DNA of 64,000 nt from DATIRA01 sp963766505 (GTDB lineage: Bacteria > Pseudomonadota > Gammaproteobacteria > Steroidobacterales > Steroidobacteraceae). The translations under genes and the position numbers were made by a program. The stretch covers positions 124,001 to 188,000 of the forward strand of contig CAVYAL010000004.1 of the NCBI GenBank assembly GCA_963766505.1, read 5' to 3'. The notes below the pieces were generated by a model. It had not been told where the DNA came from, made no database searches, and saw only the letters and a list, made by a program, of their open reading frames with translations. Below are positions 18,524 to 27,608 of this stretch, one piece after another; positions within the stretch are counted from its first letter, which is position 1; every line of letters starts with the position of its first letter.

Positions 18524-20149
18524 ATGTTGCGCAAGTCATGGCACCTGCTCGTACTCGGATCCCTCGGGGTGCTCGCAGCCGGCTGCAGCACCACGCCCTC
18601 GGACCCCGAATACTCGAGCCTGCCCCCGGCCCCTCAGCATCCGCGCCGCGGCCAGGAACCGAAGGCGGACGGGTGGGTTACGCCCCCGTTCACGGCCCAG
18701 GATCGACAGCCGGCCGCCGAGTACCCGGACCTGCTCAACCGGATCAGATCCGGCTACGCGCTGCCCGACGTCAGCCATCACGCCGTGGACCGCGAACTCG
18801 GGAACTACCGGTCCCAGCCGGACTACCTGGACCGCATTTTCCGCCGCGGCAGCCGGTACCTGTATTACATCGTCACGGAGCTCGAGCGGCGCGGCATGCC
18901 GCTCGAACTGGCCCTGCTCCCTGTAGTAGAAAGCGCATTCAACCCGGTCGCTTATTCCCGCAGCCGCGCGTCGGGGCTCTGGCAGTTCATCCCCAGCACG
19001 GGCAAGCACTACGGTCTCGAGCAGAACTGGTGGATCGACGAGCGGCGGGACGTCATCAAGGCCACCAACGCGGCGCTCGACTACCTGCAGTATCTGCACC
19101 GCTATTTCGACGGCGACTGGTTCCTCGCCATCGCGGCCTACAACGGCGGTGAAGGCACCGTCAGCCGGGCCGTGAAGTCCAACCGCTCGGCGGGCAAGCC
19201 GTCTGATTTCTTCAGCCTGAAGCTCAGGGCCGAAACCCGCGACTACGTGCCCAAGCTGCTCGCAATCAGCCGGCTGGTGGGAAATCCGCAGGCCTACGGA
19301 CTCAACTTCCTTCCCATTCCGAACCAGCCCTATTTCACGATCGTGGACCCGGGCCGGCAGGTGCATGTCGGCGAGGCGGCCGAGCTCGCGGGCATCACCA
19401 GGGACGACATGTTCGCACTGAACCCGGCGTTCAACCGGATGGTGACGCCGCCGGATGGACCTCATCGGCTGCTGCTGCCGATCGGCAATGCGGAGGTCTT
19501 CAGGCAGGCACTGCAGAGCGGTCAGGCGAGCGACAGTGTCGCGCTGGCAGCGATCGCGCCACCTCCGACCGTCTATCACAAGGTCCGGCGTGGCGACAGC
19601 CTGAGCTCCATTGCCAGGCGCCACGGGGTGTCCGTACAGTCGATCAAGGAAGCGAATCGCCTGCGCGGAAGCATGATCCACGCGGGCGACCGCCTGGTCA
19701 TCCCGACGAGCCAGGCACCGGCGACGATCATCGCCGCCAATGTCGAGGCGCGTCCGCAAGCCACCGCACAGTCGTCGAGCCGTCCGGCGCCGGCTGCACC
19801 GAGGGTGCACACGGTTCGCAAGGGCGACACGCTCTGGGGCATCGCACGCCAGTACGGCGTCAGCGTGCCGGAACTCAGTGCCGCGAACGGCCTGTCCTCG
19901 AACAGCACCATCAACGTCGGCCGGAAACTCCAGCTCCCGGCTGGCAGTTCGTCCTCGTCATCCGCGCCTGAAACCACCCGCATGACCTACAAGGTTCGAC
20001 GGGGCGACACGCTTTCCGCGATAGCGGACCAGTTCAACGTTTCGGTTCAGCAGCTGATGGCCTGGAACAGCATGCGACGCGCCAACTCGCTGCGGGCAGG
20101 CCAGCGGATCGTCATCTACGTGGATCCGAGCCGCGTGAACGGCGGCTGA
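18524..20149 (+). CDS. mltD: membrane-bound lytic murein transglycosylase D, lipoprotein with three LysM domains
   Basis: 541 residues from ATG 18524, one base after the gloB stop. An N-terminal lipobox (VLAAGC, Cys at about 21) predicts an outer-membrane lipoprotein. The SLT domain has the catalytic Glu in LLPVVESAFNPVAYS, followed by GLWQFIPSTGKHYGL and AAYNGGEGTVSRA. Three C-terminal LysM repeats bind peptidoglycan: VRRGDSLSSIARRHGV, VRKGDTLWGIARQYGV and VRRGDTLSAIADQFNV, separated by Ser/Pro/Ala linkers. It cleaves glycan strands with 1,6-anhydro product formation. The longer upstream frame overlaps gloB and is not used. Confidence 0.95.
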   Translation: MLRKSWHLLVLGSLGVLAAGCSTTPSDPEYSSLPPAPQHPRRGQEPKADGWVTPPFTAQDRQPAAEYPDLLNRIRSGYALPDVSHHAVDRELGNYRSQPDYLDRIFRRGSRYLYYIVTELERRGMPLELALLPVVESAFNPVAYSRSRASGLWQFIPSTGKHYGLEQNWWIDERRDVIKATNAALDYLQYLHRYFDGDWFLAIAAYNGGEGTVSRAVKSNRSAGKPSDFFSLKLRAETRDYVPKLLAISRLVGNPQAYGLNFLPIPNQPYFTIVDPGRQVHVGEAAELAGITRDDMFALNPAFNRMVTPPDGPHRLLLPIGNAEVFRQALQSGQASDSVALAAIAPPPTVYHKVRRGDSLSSIARRHGVSVQSIKEANRLRGSMIHAGDRLVIPTSQAPATIIAANVEARPQATAQSSSRPAPAAPRVHTVRKGDTLWGIARQYGVSVPELSAANGLSSNSTINVGRKLQLPAGSSSSSSAPETTRMTYKVRRGDTLSAIADQFNVSVQQLMAWNSMRRANSLRAGQRIVIYVDPSRVNGG

Positions 20150-20153
20150 ACCA

Positions 20154-20954
20154 GTGGGATTTCTCGCGGGAAAACGCGCGCTGATCGTGGGCCTCGCGAC
20201 CGAGCGTTCGATCGCACACGGCATCGCAGGCGCGATGCGGCGCGAAGGCGCGGAACTCGCTTTCACCTACCAGAACGACCGATTGAAGGATCGCGTCGTC
20301 GGACTCGCCGATGGCTTCGGATCGAAGCTGACGATGCCGCTCGATGTCGCCAGCGATGCCGAGATCGAGGCGACGTTCGGGCGCCTGGCGGACACATGGG
20401 ACGGTCTCGACATCATCGTTCACTCGGTTGCGTTTGCGCCTCGTGAACAGCTTGCCGGCGGCTACCTGCAGAGCCTGACCCGAGAAGGTTTCCTGATCGC
20501 GCACGATATCTCGAGCTACAGCCTCGCGGCGCTCGCGAAGGCGGGGCGGCCGCTGATGCAGGGCCGGGCGGGAGCGCTGCTGACGCTGTCCTACCTCGGC
20601 GCAGTCCGCTCGATACCAAGCTACAACGTCATGGGCGTGGCCAAGGCGAGCCTCGAGGCCAACGTGCGGTTCCTCGCTGCCGACCTGGGCCCCGAGGGCA
20701 TCCGCGTGAACGCGATCTCGGCCGGCCCGATCAAGACCCTTGCGGCGGCCGGAATCAGCGGGTTCCGCCGCATGCTGTCGAGCGTGGCCGCGGTCACCCC
20801 GCTGCGCCGGAACGTCACGACAGAGGAAGTCGGCAACGCCGCCGCGTTCCTCTGCTCGGACCTTGCCTCCGGCATCACCGGAGAAGTGCTGTACGTCGAC
20901 GCCGGCTACAGCCACGTCGGCATGGCGTTTGCGGACGAGAATAAAGGGGGATAG
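20154..20954 (+). CDS. fabI: enoyl-[acyl-carrier-protein] reductase (NADH), FabI
   Basis: 266 residues from GTG 20154, four bases after the mltD stop. An SDR with the FabI cofactor motif VGLATERSIAHGIAGAM and a catalytic YxxxxxxK in IPSYNVMGVAKASLE. GPIKTLAAAGISGFRRML is the flexible substrate loop. It performs the last reduction of the type II fatty-acid elongation cycle. No strong Shine-Dalgarno is visible, so translation may be coupled to mltD. A G-rich tract starts just before its stop codon. Confidence 0.95.
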   Translation: MGFLAGKRALIVGLATERSIAHGIAGAMRREGAELAFTYQNDRLKDRVVGLADGFGSKLTMPLDVASDAEIEATFGRLADTWDGLDIIVHSVAFAPREQLAGGYLQSLTREGFLIAHDISSYSLAALAKAGRPLMQGRAGALLTLSYLGAVRSIPSYNVMGVAKASLEANVRFLAADLGPEGIRVNAISAGPIKTLAAAGISGFRRMLSSVAAVTPLRRNVTTEEVGNAAAFLCSDLASGITGEVLYVDAGYSHVGMAFADENKGG

Positions 20955-21050
20955 GGGCTAGGGGTTAGGGGTCAGCAGGACAAGCGGTACCTCTCACGGG
21001 TTACGGCGGCTCTCCTTCACTATCCCCTAACCCCTGATCCCTATTCCCTG
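20946..21050. repeat. paired G-rich / C-rich tracts between convergent fabI and ppiD
   Basis: 20946-20975 carries GGGGGATAGGGGCTAGGGG and a further GTTAGGGGTCAG. 21020-21050 carries CTATCCCCTAACCCCTGATC and a further CCTATTCCC. The arms are largely complementary and about 45 bases apart, so the transcript from either side could form a long hairpin between these convergent genes. A bidirectional terminator role is plausible but inferred. Confidence 0.8.
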
Positions 21051-21054
21051 GTGT

Positions 21055-22950
21055 TCACTCCCAAAGCTTCGGGTTCGTCTTGATCTCGGCCGTCCGCTCG
21101 AGTTCGCCGAGGTAGGCGTCGAACTCCGACGCGGCGGCGACGGCGCCGGCCCGACGCGCCCGCTCGCCCAGCATCACCAGCTGTTCCGGTGCATCGAGCG
21201 CGCCCGGCCGCACACCGTAAACGGTGAACACCGCCACTTCGTCGCTGGCCAGTGTGGCTACGCCCGTGCTGCGTGCACCGTCCGCGGGCTTCGGCGCCGC
21301 GAAGATCCCTGCAACCAGTTCGGGCGGAAGTGCGGCACTGCGCCGCACGCTGGCGCGACCGCCAGTCTCGAGCCCGAGTGACTCTGCGACCTCTGCGAGT
21401 GTCTCGCCCTGGTCGAGACGAGCCACGAGCGCCCGCCCCTCGTCTTCGGCAGCCTCGAGCGCAGCCTGCATGCCGAGCTCGGCCTCGATCGCCTCGCGCA
21501 CGCTGTCCAGTGAGCGCTGCTCGGGCAACTGGTGATCCGTGACGCGCAGCACGACCACCCGGTCGTCGCCCAAGCTGAGCGCGGGGCTGTTCTGCCGGTC
21601 ATCGAGCACGTCCTTGCTGAACGCGGCCTCTATGACCTTGCGCTCCGCCTCGAACGGCCCTCCGCCGTTGCGTGTAAAACGCTCCACCGTGCCCAGATCG
21701 AGGCCGGTCTTCTGCGCTACGGTTTCGAGTTCCGTCAGCGCCGAGAAAGCCTCGTCGGCGAGTTCCTGAGATCTCTCGTAGAAGATTGCCTGAGCACGGT
21801 CGTTGCGAAAATCTGTTTCCAGCTCGTCGCGGACCTCGTCAAAGCTGCGCTGGTGGGCGTCCTCGACCTCCTCGAGCCGGATCAGGTGGTATCCGAACTG
21901 AGTCCTGACGGGCCCACGCAGTTCGCCCGCCTTCAGCGACGGGTCGAACAGCGCTTCGGCAAAGGGTGCAACGTAAGACTCCCGGGTGGCCCACCCAAGG
22001 TCGCCGCCCTGCTCCTTCGAGCCCGGATCGTCGGAGTTCTCCCGCGCCAGTGCGGCGAAATCCGCGCCCTGCTCCAGCTGCTTTAGAAGCTCATCCGCCC
22101 TGGCGCGCGCCGCCGCGTCATCGTCGCCCGACTCGAGCAGGATGTGGCTGGCCCGCCGGCGCTCGGGCGCGACGAAACGCTCCGGAGCGATCTGCTCGTA
22201 ATATTCCCGCAGCTCCTGCTCGGTCACGTCGACCTCGGACGCGATGTCGGCGAGGCGCAGCTCCAGGTACTGGAGCGCGACCGTCTCCTCGGTCATGAAC
22301 TCCGCCTTGTGCTCCTCGTAATAGCTCGCCACGCGCTCCGGCGGCACGGTTACCGCTTCCGCGTATCGACTGGCCGGCAGCAGCAGAAAATCCGCTTCGC
22401 GGCTCTCATCCTCCAGCGCCACCCGCCGGCTGAGTTCCGAAGGGGTCACGAACGAGGAAACCAATATGCCGTTTCGCAGCTGTGACAGCTCGAGATCGCG
22501 CCTGAACTCGTCCTCGAATTCCGCCTCGCTGCGACCCTGCTGCTGTAGCAGCGCCGCATAACGGTCGCGGGAGAACACCCCGTCCACCTGCAACGCCGGG
22601 ATTTCCTGCAGGGCTCGGGCGAGCTGCTCGTCGCTGACGCGGTAACCGAGTTCGGCGGCATGCTGCAGCAGCACTTCGCGCCGGATGAACTGCTGGAGCA
22701 GGAGCTGCTGCTCGGATGCAACGAGTTCGGCCGGAAGCTCGTCCCGGCTCGCCCGCTGCAGCTCGGAGAGCCGGTTCTGCCAGGCGCGACGCACCATGGG
22801 GACAGGGATGCTCTCGCCGTTCACCTGGGCGGCCGAGGTATTGCCTGCTCCCTCGAACTGGATGCCCCAGAAGATGAAGACGATTGCGATGACGCCGATG
22901 AATACTCCGGCGACCCACCCCGTGATCTTGTCGCGAATCTGCTGCAGCAT
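21055..22950 (-). CDS. ppiD: PpiD-type periplasmic peptidyl-prolyl isomerase / chaperone
   Basis: 631 residues. A single N-terminal anchor (VAGVFIGVIAIVFIFWGIQF, about 13-32) is followed by a SurA-N-like domain. A parvulin/PpiC domain at about 263-360 has RRASHILLESGDD, GADFAALARENSDDPGSKEQ, GGDLGWATRESYVAPFAEAL and FGYHLIRLEEVEDA. A second degenerate PPIase-like region makes up the rest. It assists folding of proteins emerging from SecYEG. Its location next to hup, lon and clpX is the conserved gammaproteobacterial order, here with two tRNA genes between ppiD and hup. Confidence 0.93.
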   Translation of the reverse strand: MLQQIRDKITGWVAGVFIGVIAIVFIFWGIQFEGAGNTSAAQVNGESIPVPMVRRAWQNRLSELQRASRDELPAELVASEQQLLLQQFIRREVLLQHAAELGYRVSDEQLARALQEIPALQVDGVFSRDRYAALLQQQGRSEAEFEDEFRRDLELSQLRNGILVSSFVTPSELSRRVALEDESREADFLLLPASRYAEAVTVPPERVASYYEEHKAEFMTEETVALQYLELRLADIASEVDVTEQELREYYEQIAPERFVAPERRRASHILLESGDDDAAARARADELLKQLEQGADFAALARENSDDPGSKEQGGDLGWATRESYVAPFAEALFDPSLKAGELRGPVRTQFGYHLIRLEEVEDAHQRSFDEVRDELETDFRNDRAQAIFYERSQELADEAFSALTELETVAQKTGLDLGTVERFTRNGGGPFEAERKVIEAAFSKDVLDDRQNSPALSLGDDRVVVLRVTDHQLPEQRSLDSVREAIEAELGMQAALEAAEDEGRALVARLDQGETLAEVAESLGLETGGRASVRRSAALPPELVAGIFAAPKPADGARSTGVATLASDEVAVFTVYGVRPGALDAPEQLVMLGERARRAGAVAAASEFDAYLGELERTAEIKTNPKLWE

Positions 22951-23028
22951 GATTTGACGGTTCGAGAAATGTGGATTGCGGATAGTAGGGCGCTGTGATG
23001 GGCGCCGCCACTGTTGCGACCTGCAATA

Positions 23029-23054
23029 AACAGAAAGCCCGCATCAGCGGGCCT
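23029..23054 (-). terminator. rho-independent terminator after the tRNA-Val/tRNA-Asp transcript
   Basis: On the minus strand GCCCGC-TGAT-GCGGGC (23052-23037) is followed by TTTCTGTTTATT. It lies 17 bases after the CCA end of tRNA-Asp and before ppiD. The compact GC stem with a tetraloop and a T-rich tail is a typical intrinsic terminator. Confidence 0.8.
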
Positions 23055-23070
23055 TCCTCGGTCCAGAAAG

Positions 23071-23147
23071 TGGCGGAGTGGACGGGACTCGAACCCGCGA
23101 CCCCCGGCGTGACAGGCCGGTATTCTAACCGACTGAACTACCACTCC
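23071..23147 (-). tRNA. tRNA-Asp (GTC)
   Basis: 77 nt including an encoded CCA. The acceptor stem GGAGTGG pairs with CCACTCC, with discriminator G. The anticodon loop CTGTCAC gives GTC (Asp). The T arm has GGTTCGAGTCC. It is nearly identical in layout to E. coli tRNA-Asp. Confidence 0.97.
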
Positions 23148-23153
23148 GCGCTC

Positions 23154-23229
23154 TGGTGGGTGCTGAGGGGATCGAACCCCCGACCTTCGCCTTGTAAGGG
23201 CGACGCTCTCCCAGCTGAGCTAAGCACCC
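23154..23229 (-). tRNA. tRNA-Val (TAC)
   Basis: 76 nt including CCA. The acceptor stem GGGTGCT pairs with AGCACCC. The anticodon loop in CCCTTACAAGG gives TAC (Val). The D arm AGCTCAGCTGGGAGAGC and T arm GGTTCGATCCC are canonical. It lies six bases upstream of tRNA-Asp on the same strand and shares its terminator. Confidence 0.97.
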
Positions 23230-23246
23230 CGCCCCCTGGGAGCAGG

Positions 23247-23519
23247 CTAGTTTACGGCATCCTTCAGGGCCTTGCCAGCCTTGAACGCGGGTGTCCGGCT
23301 GGCGGCGATCGCAATCACCTCGCCGGTCCGCGGATTGCGCCCCTGCCGGGCCGCACGGTCGCGGGTTTCAAAGGTACCGAAGCCCGCCAGGCCGATCGAG
23401 TCCCCCCGCCGCAGGACGTCCGTGATCGTACCCAGGACGGCCTCGACGGCCCGCGCCGCGTCGGATTTCGCCAGCCCCGTCCGCTCCGACACGGCCTCTA
23501 TCAATTCATGCTTGTTCAT
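23247..23519 (-). CDS. hupB: DNA-binding protein HU
   Basis: 90 residues, the exact HU length. It has the signature GFGTFETRDRAARQGRNPRT, the beta-arm that bends DNA, plus the N-terminal MNKHELIEAVSERTGL. A nucleoid-associated histone-like protein. It lies 19 bp downstream of lon on the same strand, as in E. coli lon-hupB, and just upstream of tRNA-Val. Confidence 0.97.
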   Translation of the reverse strand: MNKHELIEAVSERTGLAKSDAARAVEAVLGTITDVLRRGDSIGLAGFGTFETRDRAARQGRNPRTGEVIAIAASRTPAFKAGKALKDAVN

Positions 23520-23538
23520 AGACGTTCCCCTGATGATG

Positions 23539-26004
23539 TCAGTGCGCGTGCACCTGCTTGCCTGTACGCCGCCCGGAGCGCTTGCCCCGCTTCGTCGCGG
23601 CCGCCTCCCCGCTCTCAGCCTGGCCTTGCCTGGGCTGCGGCATGTTCCGCAGCGCCATCGCGAAGACCTCGTCGATCCACTTGACCGGCTTGATGTCGAG
23701 ACTTCCCTTGATGTTCTGGGGAATCTCCGCCAGGTCCTTGACGTTCTCCTCCGGTATCAGGACGGTCGTGATGCCGCCCCGATGCGCCGCAAGCAGCTTT
23801 TCCTTGAGCCCGCCGATCGGCAGCACCTCGCCCCTCAGCGTGATCTCGCCGGTCATCGCCACGTCGCTGCGCACCGGGATGCGCGTCAGCGCGGAAACCA
23901 GCGCAGTGCACATGCCGATGCCTGCGCTCGGGCCGTCCTTGGGCGTCGCGCCTTCCGGGACGTGGATGTGCACGTCGGTCTTCTGGTAGAAGTCCGGCTC
24001 CAGGCCCAGGATGCCTGCGCGGCTGCGCACGACGGTCATGGCCGCCTGGATCGACTCCTGCATCACCTCGCCGAGCTGCCCGGTGTGGGTCAGCTTGCCC
24101 TTGCCGGCGACCACCGCGGACTCGATCGTCAGAAGTTCCCCGCCCACCTCGGTCCAGGCGAGGCCCGTGACCTGCCCGATGCTGTCCTTCTCCTCCGCGC
24201 GGCCGTAGCGGAAACGCTTCACGCCCAGGAACTTCGGCACGCTCTTCGGAGTAACCGTGACGACCTTGCGCTTGGTATCGAGCAGCAGCTCCTTGACCGC
24301 CTTGCGGCAGATCTTGGAGATCTCGCGCTCGAGGTTGCGCACCCCCGCCTCGCGGGTGTAGTGACGGATGATCTCGAGTATCGCCGGGTCGCTGAGACGG
24401 AGCTCTTCCTCGTTCAGGCCGTTCTGCCTGACCTGCTTGGGCAGCAGGTAGCGCCGGGCGATGTTCGCCTTCTCGTCCTCGGTATAGCCCGGGATGCGGA
24501 TCACTTCCATCCGGTCCAGCAATGGAGCGGGGATGTTCAGGCTATTGGCCGTGCAAACGAACATGACCTCGGACAGGTCGAAGTCCACCTCGAGGTAATG
24601 ATCGTTGAACGACGAGTTCTGCTCCGGATCGAGCACCTCGAGCAGCGCGGAAGACGGGTCGCCGCGGAAGTCCATGGACATCTTGTCCACTTCATCCAGC
24701 AGGAAAAGCGGGTTGCGCACGCCGGCCCGGGTCATGTTCTGCACGATCTTGCCTGGCATCGAGCCGATGTAGGTTCGCCGGTGGCCGCGGATCTCCGCCT
24801 CGTCACGGACACCGCCGAGCGACATGCGCACGAACTTGCGGTTCGTCGCCCGGGCGATGCTCTGTCCCAGCGAGGTCTTGCCGACGCCAGGCGGCCCGAC
24901 CAGGCAAAGGATCGGTCCGCGCAGCTTCTGCACGCGCTGCTGCACGGCGAGGTATTCGACGATGCGCTCCTTTACCTTCTCGAGGCCGTAGTGGTCCTCG
25001 TTCAGCACCCGCTCGGCCGCCGCGATGTCGTGCTTGACCTTGCTTCGCTTGCGCCAGGGGCACTTGACCAGCCAGTCGATGTAGTTGCGGACCACCGTCG
25101 CCTCGGCCGACATCGGTGACATCAGCTTCAGCTTGGCGAGTTCCGAGTTGGCCTTTTCCCGCGCCTCCTTCGGCATTCCCGCGCGGGCAATGCGCTTCTC
25201 GAGTTCGGCGATCTCGTTCGGGGCGTCGTCCATCTCCCCGAGCTCCTTCTGGATCGCCTTCATCTGCTCGTTGAGGTAGTACTCGCGCTGGCTCTTCTCC
25301 ATCTGCTGCTTGACGCGTCCGCGGATGCGCTTCTCGATCTGCAGCACGTCCATCTCTCCCTCGATCAGGGCGAGTATGTGCTCGAGCCGGCCGCGCACGT
25401 CCTGTATCTCGAGGATCTTCTGCTTGGCGTCGAGCTTGAGCGACATGTGCGCTGCGACGGTGTCGGCGAGCCGGCCGGGCTGGTCGATACCTGCCAGCGA
25501 GGTGAGGATCTCCGGTGGAACCTTTCGATTGAGCTTCACGTACTGCTCGAACTGCGAGACGACCGAGCGGGTCAGCACGTCCATCTCGCGCTCGTCGTAC
25601 TGCTCGCCGTCGACCAGTGGCGTCACCTGGGCGGCGAAATACTCCCCGGCGGTGATCGCGTCCACGCGCGCGCGCTCCACGCCCTCGACCAGCACCTTGA
25701 CCGTGCCGTCCGGGAGCTTCAGCAGCTGCAGGATCGTCGCCACGGTTCCGACGTCGTACAGATCCTTGGGCCTGGGATCGTCCACATCGGCCTGCTTCTG
25801 CGCGAGCAGCAGGATCTGCTTGTTGATCTTCATCGCCTGCTCGAGCGCCACGATCGATTTCTCGCGGCCGACGAACAGCGGGATGACCATGTGCGGGTAG
25901 ACGACCACGTCGCGCAGCGGCAGGACCGGTAGCGTGTCGGAAGTCTGTGCGGGTACGGGAGTCGACTCTTCGTTGGTCACGGGGATCTCCGGCGCGGCAG
26001 GCAA
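23539..26004 (-). CDS. lon: ATP-dependent protease Lon
   Basis: 821 residues. The N-terminal LAN domain begins LPVLPLRDVVVYPHMVIPLF. The AAA+ module has Walker A GPPGVGKTSLGQSIA and Walker B NPLFLLDEVDKM. The C-terminal S16 protease has the catalytic Ser in KDGPSAGIGMCTAL and the Lys in GGLKEKLLAAHRGG. It degrades misfolded and regulatory proteins in the cytoplasm. A basic tail (KRGKRSGRRTGKQ) follows the protease domain. A sigma-32-like promoter lies about 57 bp upstream of the start codon. Confidence 0.97.
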   Translation of the reverse strand: MPAAPEIPVTNEESTPVPAQTSDTLPVLPLRDVVVYPHMVIPLFVGREKSIVALEQAMKINKQILLLAQKQADVDDPRPKDLYDVGTVATILQLLKLPDGTVKVLVEGVERARVDAITAGEYFAAQVTPLVDGEQYDEREMDVLTRSVVSQFEQYVKLNRKVPPEILTSLAGIDQPGRLADTVAAHMSLKLDAKQKILEIQDVRGRLEHILALIEGEMDVLQIEKRIRGRVKQQMEKSQREYYLNEQMKAIQKELGEMDDAPNEIAELEKRIARAGMPKEAREKANSELAKLKLMSPMSAEATVVRNYIDWLVKCPWRKRSKVKHDIAAAERVLNEDHYGLEKVKERIVEYLAVQQRVQKLRGPILCLVGPPGVGKTSLGQSIARATNRKFVRMSLGGVRDEAEIRGHRRTYIGSMPGKIVQNMTRAGVRNPLFLLDEVDKMSMDFRGDPSSALLEVLDPEQNSSFNDHYLEVDFDLSEVMFVCTANSLNIPAPLLDRMEVIRIPGYTEDEKANIARRYLLPKQVRQNGLNEEELRLSDPAILEIIRHYTREAGVRNLEREISKICRKAVKELLLDTKRKVVTVTPKSVPKFLGVKRFRYGRAEEKDSIGQVTGLAWTEVGGELLTIESAVVAGKGKLTHTGQLGEVMQESIQAAMTVVRSRAGILGLEPDFYQKTDVHIHVPEGATPKDGPSAGIGMCTALVSALTRIPVRSDVAMTGEITLRGEVLPIGGLKEKLLAAHRGGITTVLIPEENVKDLAEIPQNIKGSLDIKPVKWIDEVFAMALRNMPQPRQGQAESGEAAATKRGKRSGRRTGKQVHAH

Positions 26005-26012
26005 TACAGCGA

Positions 26013-26038
26013 GCCGCGCGACTGGGTGCTCGCGCGGC
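26013..26038. repeat. 9-bp stem hairpin in the lon leader
   Basis: GCCGCGCGA (26013-26021) is perfectly complementary to TCGCGCGGC (26030-26038), with an 8-base loop. It lies eight bases upstream of the lon ATG with no T-run, so it is more likely an mRNA leader structure covering the ribosome-binding region than a terminator. Confidence 0.65.
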
Positions 26039-26060
26039 CTGTGGGTGCGACCCCTAGATC

Positions 26061-26092
26061 TTTGGGGACGGCGTGGACAGATTCAAGAGAGA
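26061..26092 (-). promoter_or_regulatory. sigma-32-like heat-shock promoter for lon
   Basis: On the minus strand CTCTCTTGAA is followed after 14 bases by CCCCAAAG. This matches the sigma-32 consensus (CTTGAA -35, 13-17 bp spacer, CCCCAT -10). It lies in the clpX-lon gap with the -10 about 57 bases before the lon start. lon is a classical sigma-32 regulon member, so sequence and context agree. Confidence 0.72.
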
Positions 26093-26187
26093 AAATGCTG
26101 AGTCGGACCGATCTACGGCCCCGACCGGGACCTCGAACCAGCCGCAGGACCCTGCCCCGTGGCCGCTTTTTCGCGTCCGCCGGCGCT

Positions 26188-27495
26188 TCAGTTGTCTGAA
26201 CCGGTGCGGCGCTCCTCGACAGCGGAGAGTCGCGCGTCCTCGGCCGCGTACACCAGGTAGGGCTTGCTTTCCCCGCTGATCACGTCGTCGTCGATGACGA
26301 CCTTCTGCACGTTCCTGAGCGAAGGCAGGTCGTACATGATGTCCAGCAGGACATTCTCCAGGATCGTGCGCAGCCCACGGGCTCCGGTCTTGCGCTGCAT
26401 CGCACGCTTGGCGACGGCGGCGAGCGCCTCGTCCCGGAACTCAATCTCGACCCCTTCCATGTCGAACAGCTTGCGGTATTGCTTCGTCAGAGCGTTCCGC
26501 GGCTCGGTCAGGATTTGTACAAGCGCAGACTCGTCGAGCTCGTCCAGCGTGGCCACCACCGGCAGACGACCCACGAATTCGGGGATCAGGCCGAACTTGA
26601 TCAGGTCCTCGGGCTCGACGTCGTGGAACAGGTCGCTGCCGTGCTCGCGGGCTTCCTTGTCGCGGACCTCCGCCATGAACCCGATGCCGCTCTTGTGCGT
26701 GCGGTTCATGATGATCTTCTCGAGACCCGCGAAGGCCCCACCGCAGATGAACAGGATGCTCCCGGTGTCCACCTGCAGGAACTCCTGCTGAGGATGCTTG
26801 CGGCCGCCCTGCGGCGGCACGGAGGCTACGGTCCCCTCGATCAGCTTCAGCAACGCCTGCTGTACGCCCTCACCCGATACGTCGCGGGTTATCGACGGGT
26901 TGTCGGACTTGCGGGAGATCTTGTCGATCTCGTCGATGTAGACGATGCCGGTCTGGGCCTTGTCGACGTCGTAGTCGCACTTCTGCAGCAGCTTCTGGAT
27001 GATGTTCTCGACGTCCTCACCGACGTAGCCCGCCTCGGTGAGCGTCGTCGCGTCGGCGATGGTGAACGGAACGTTGAGCAGGCGCGCAAGCGTCTCGGCC
27101 AGCAGCGTCTTGCCGCTGCCGGTCGGGCCGATCAGCAGGATGTTGCTCTTGGCGATCTCCACCTCGTCACGGGCGCGTTCGCCGCCCCGTGCCTGGAGAC
27201 GCTTGTAGTGGTTGTAGACCGCGACCGAGAGCACCTTCTTGGCGCGCTCCTGGCCGATCACGTATTCGTCGAGGACGTGCTTGATCTCGTGGGGCTTCGG
27301 CAGCTTCTCGCGGGTCTGGTCCGCCTTCTCCTCGAGCTCCTCGCGGATGATGTCGTTGCAGAGCTCGACGCACTCGTCGCAGACGAAAACCGAGGGGCCG
27401 GCAATCAGCTTGCGGACTTCGTGCTGACTCTTGCCGCAGAACGAGCAGTACAGAAGCTTGCCGTCGTCGTGCTTGCCGCGAGAATCGTCCGCCAT
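26188..27495 (-). CDS. clpX: ATP-dependent Clp protease ATP-binding subunit ClpX
   Basis: 435 residues. The N-terminal zinc-binding domain has CSFCGKSQHEV and FVCDECVELC. The AAA+ module has Walker A GPTGSGKTLLAETLA, Walker B IVYIDEIDKI and the pore loop GYVGEDVEN; the IGF-type ClpP-binding loop is in KSGIGFMAEVR. It unfolds ssrA-tagged and other substrates and feeds them to ClpP. It lies downstream of clpP and tig in the conserved order, 113 bp from clpP. Confidence 0.97.
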   Translation of the reverse strand: MADDSRGKHDDGKLLYCSFCGKSQHEVRKLIAGPSVFVCDECVELCNDIIREELEEKADQTREKLPKPHEIKHVLDEYVIGQERAKKVLSVAVYNHYKRLQARGGERARDEVEIAKSNILLIGPTGSGKTLLAETLARLLNVPFTIADATTLTEAGYVGEDVENIIQKLLQKCDYDVDKAQTGIVYIDEIDKISRKSDNPSITRDVSGEGVQQALLKLIEGTVASVPPQGGRKHPQQEFLQVDTGSILFICGGAFAGLEKIIMNRTHKSGIGFMAEVRDKEAREHGSDLFHDVEPEDLIKFGLIPEFVGRLPVVATLDELDESALVQILTEPRNALTKQYRKLFDMEGVEIEFRDEALAAVAKRAMQRKTGARGLRTILENVLLDIMYDLPSLRNVQKVVIDDDVISGESKPYLVYAAEDARLSAVEERRTGSDN

Positions 27496-27608
27496 GCCTG
27501 TCCTTATCTCCTACCGACTACATGGCTTATACCACGGCGACGAAACCGGCGCAAAAAAGCCCGACTTAACAGTGACTTGACTGCAGCCAACGCGTTCAGC
27601 CGTAGCGC

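Noticed and set aside
23272..25119. 615-codon plus-strand open frame over hup and lon
   Set aside because: Antisense to Lon and HU, whose motifs are complete; the translation is compositional shadow.
26013..26038. intrinsic terminator for clpX
   Set aside because: The hairpin lacks a T-run and lies downstream of the sigma-32-like promoter within the lon leader.
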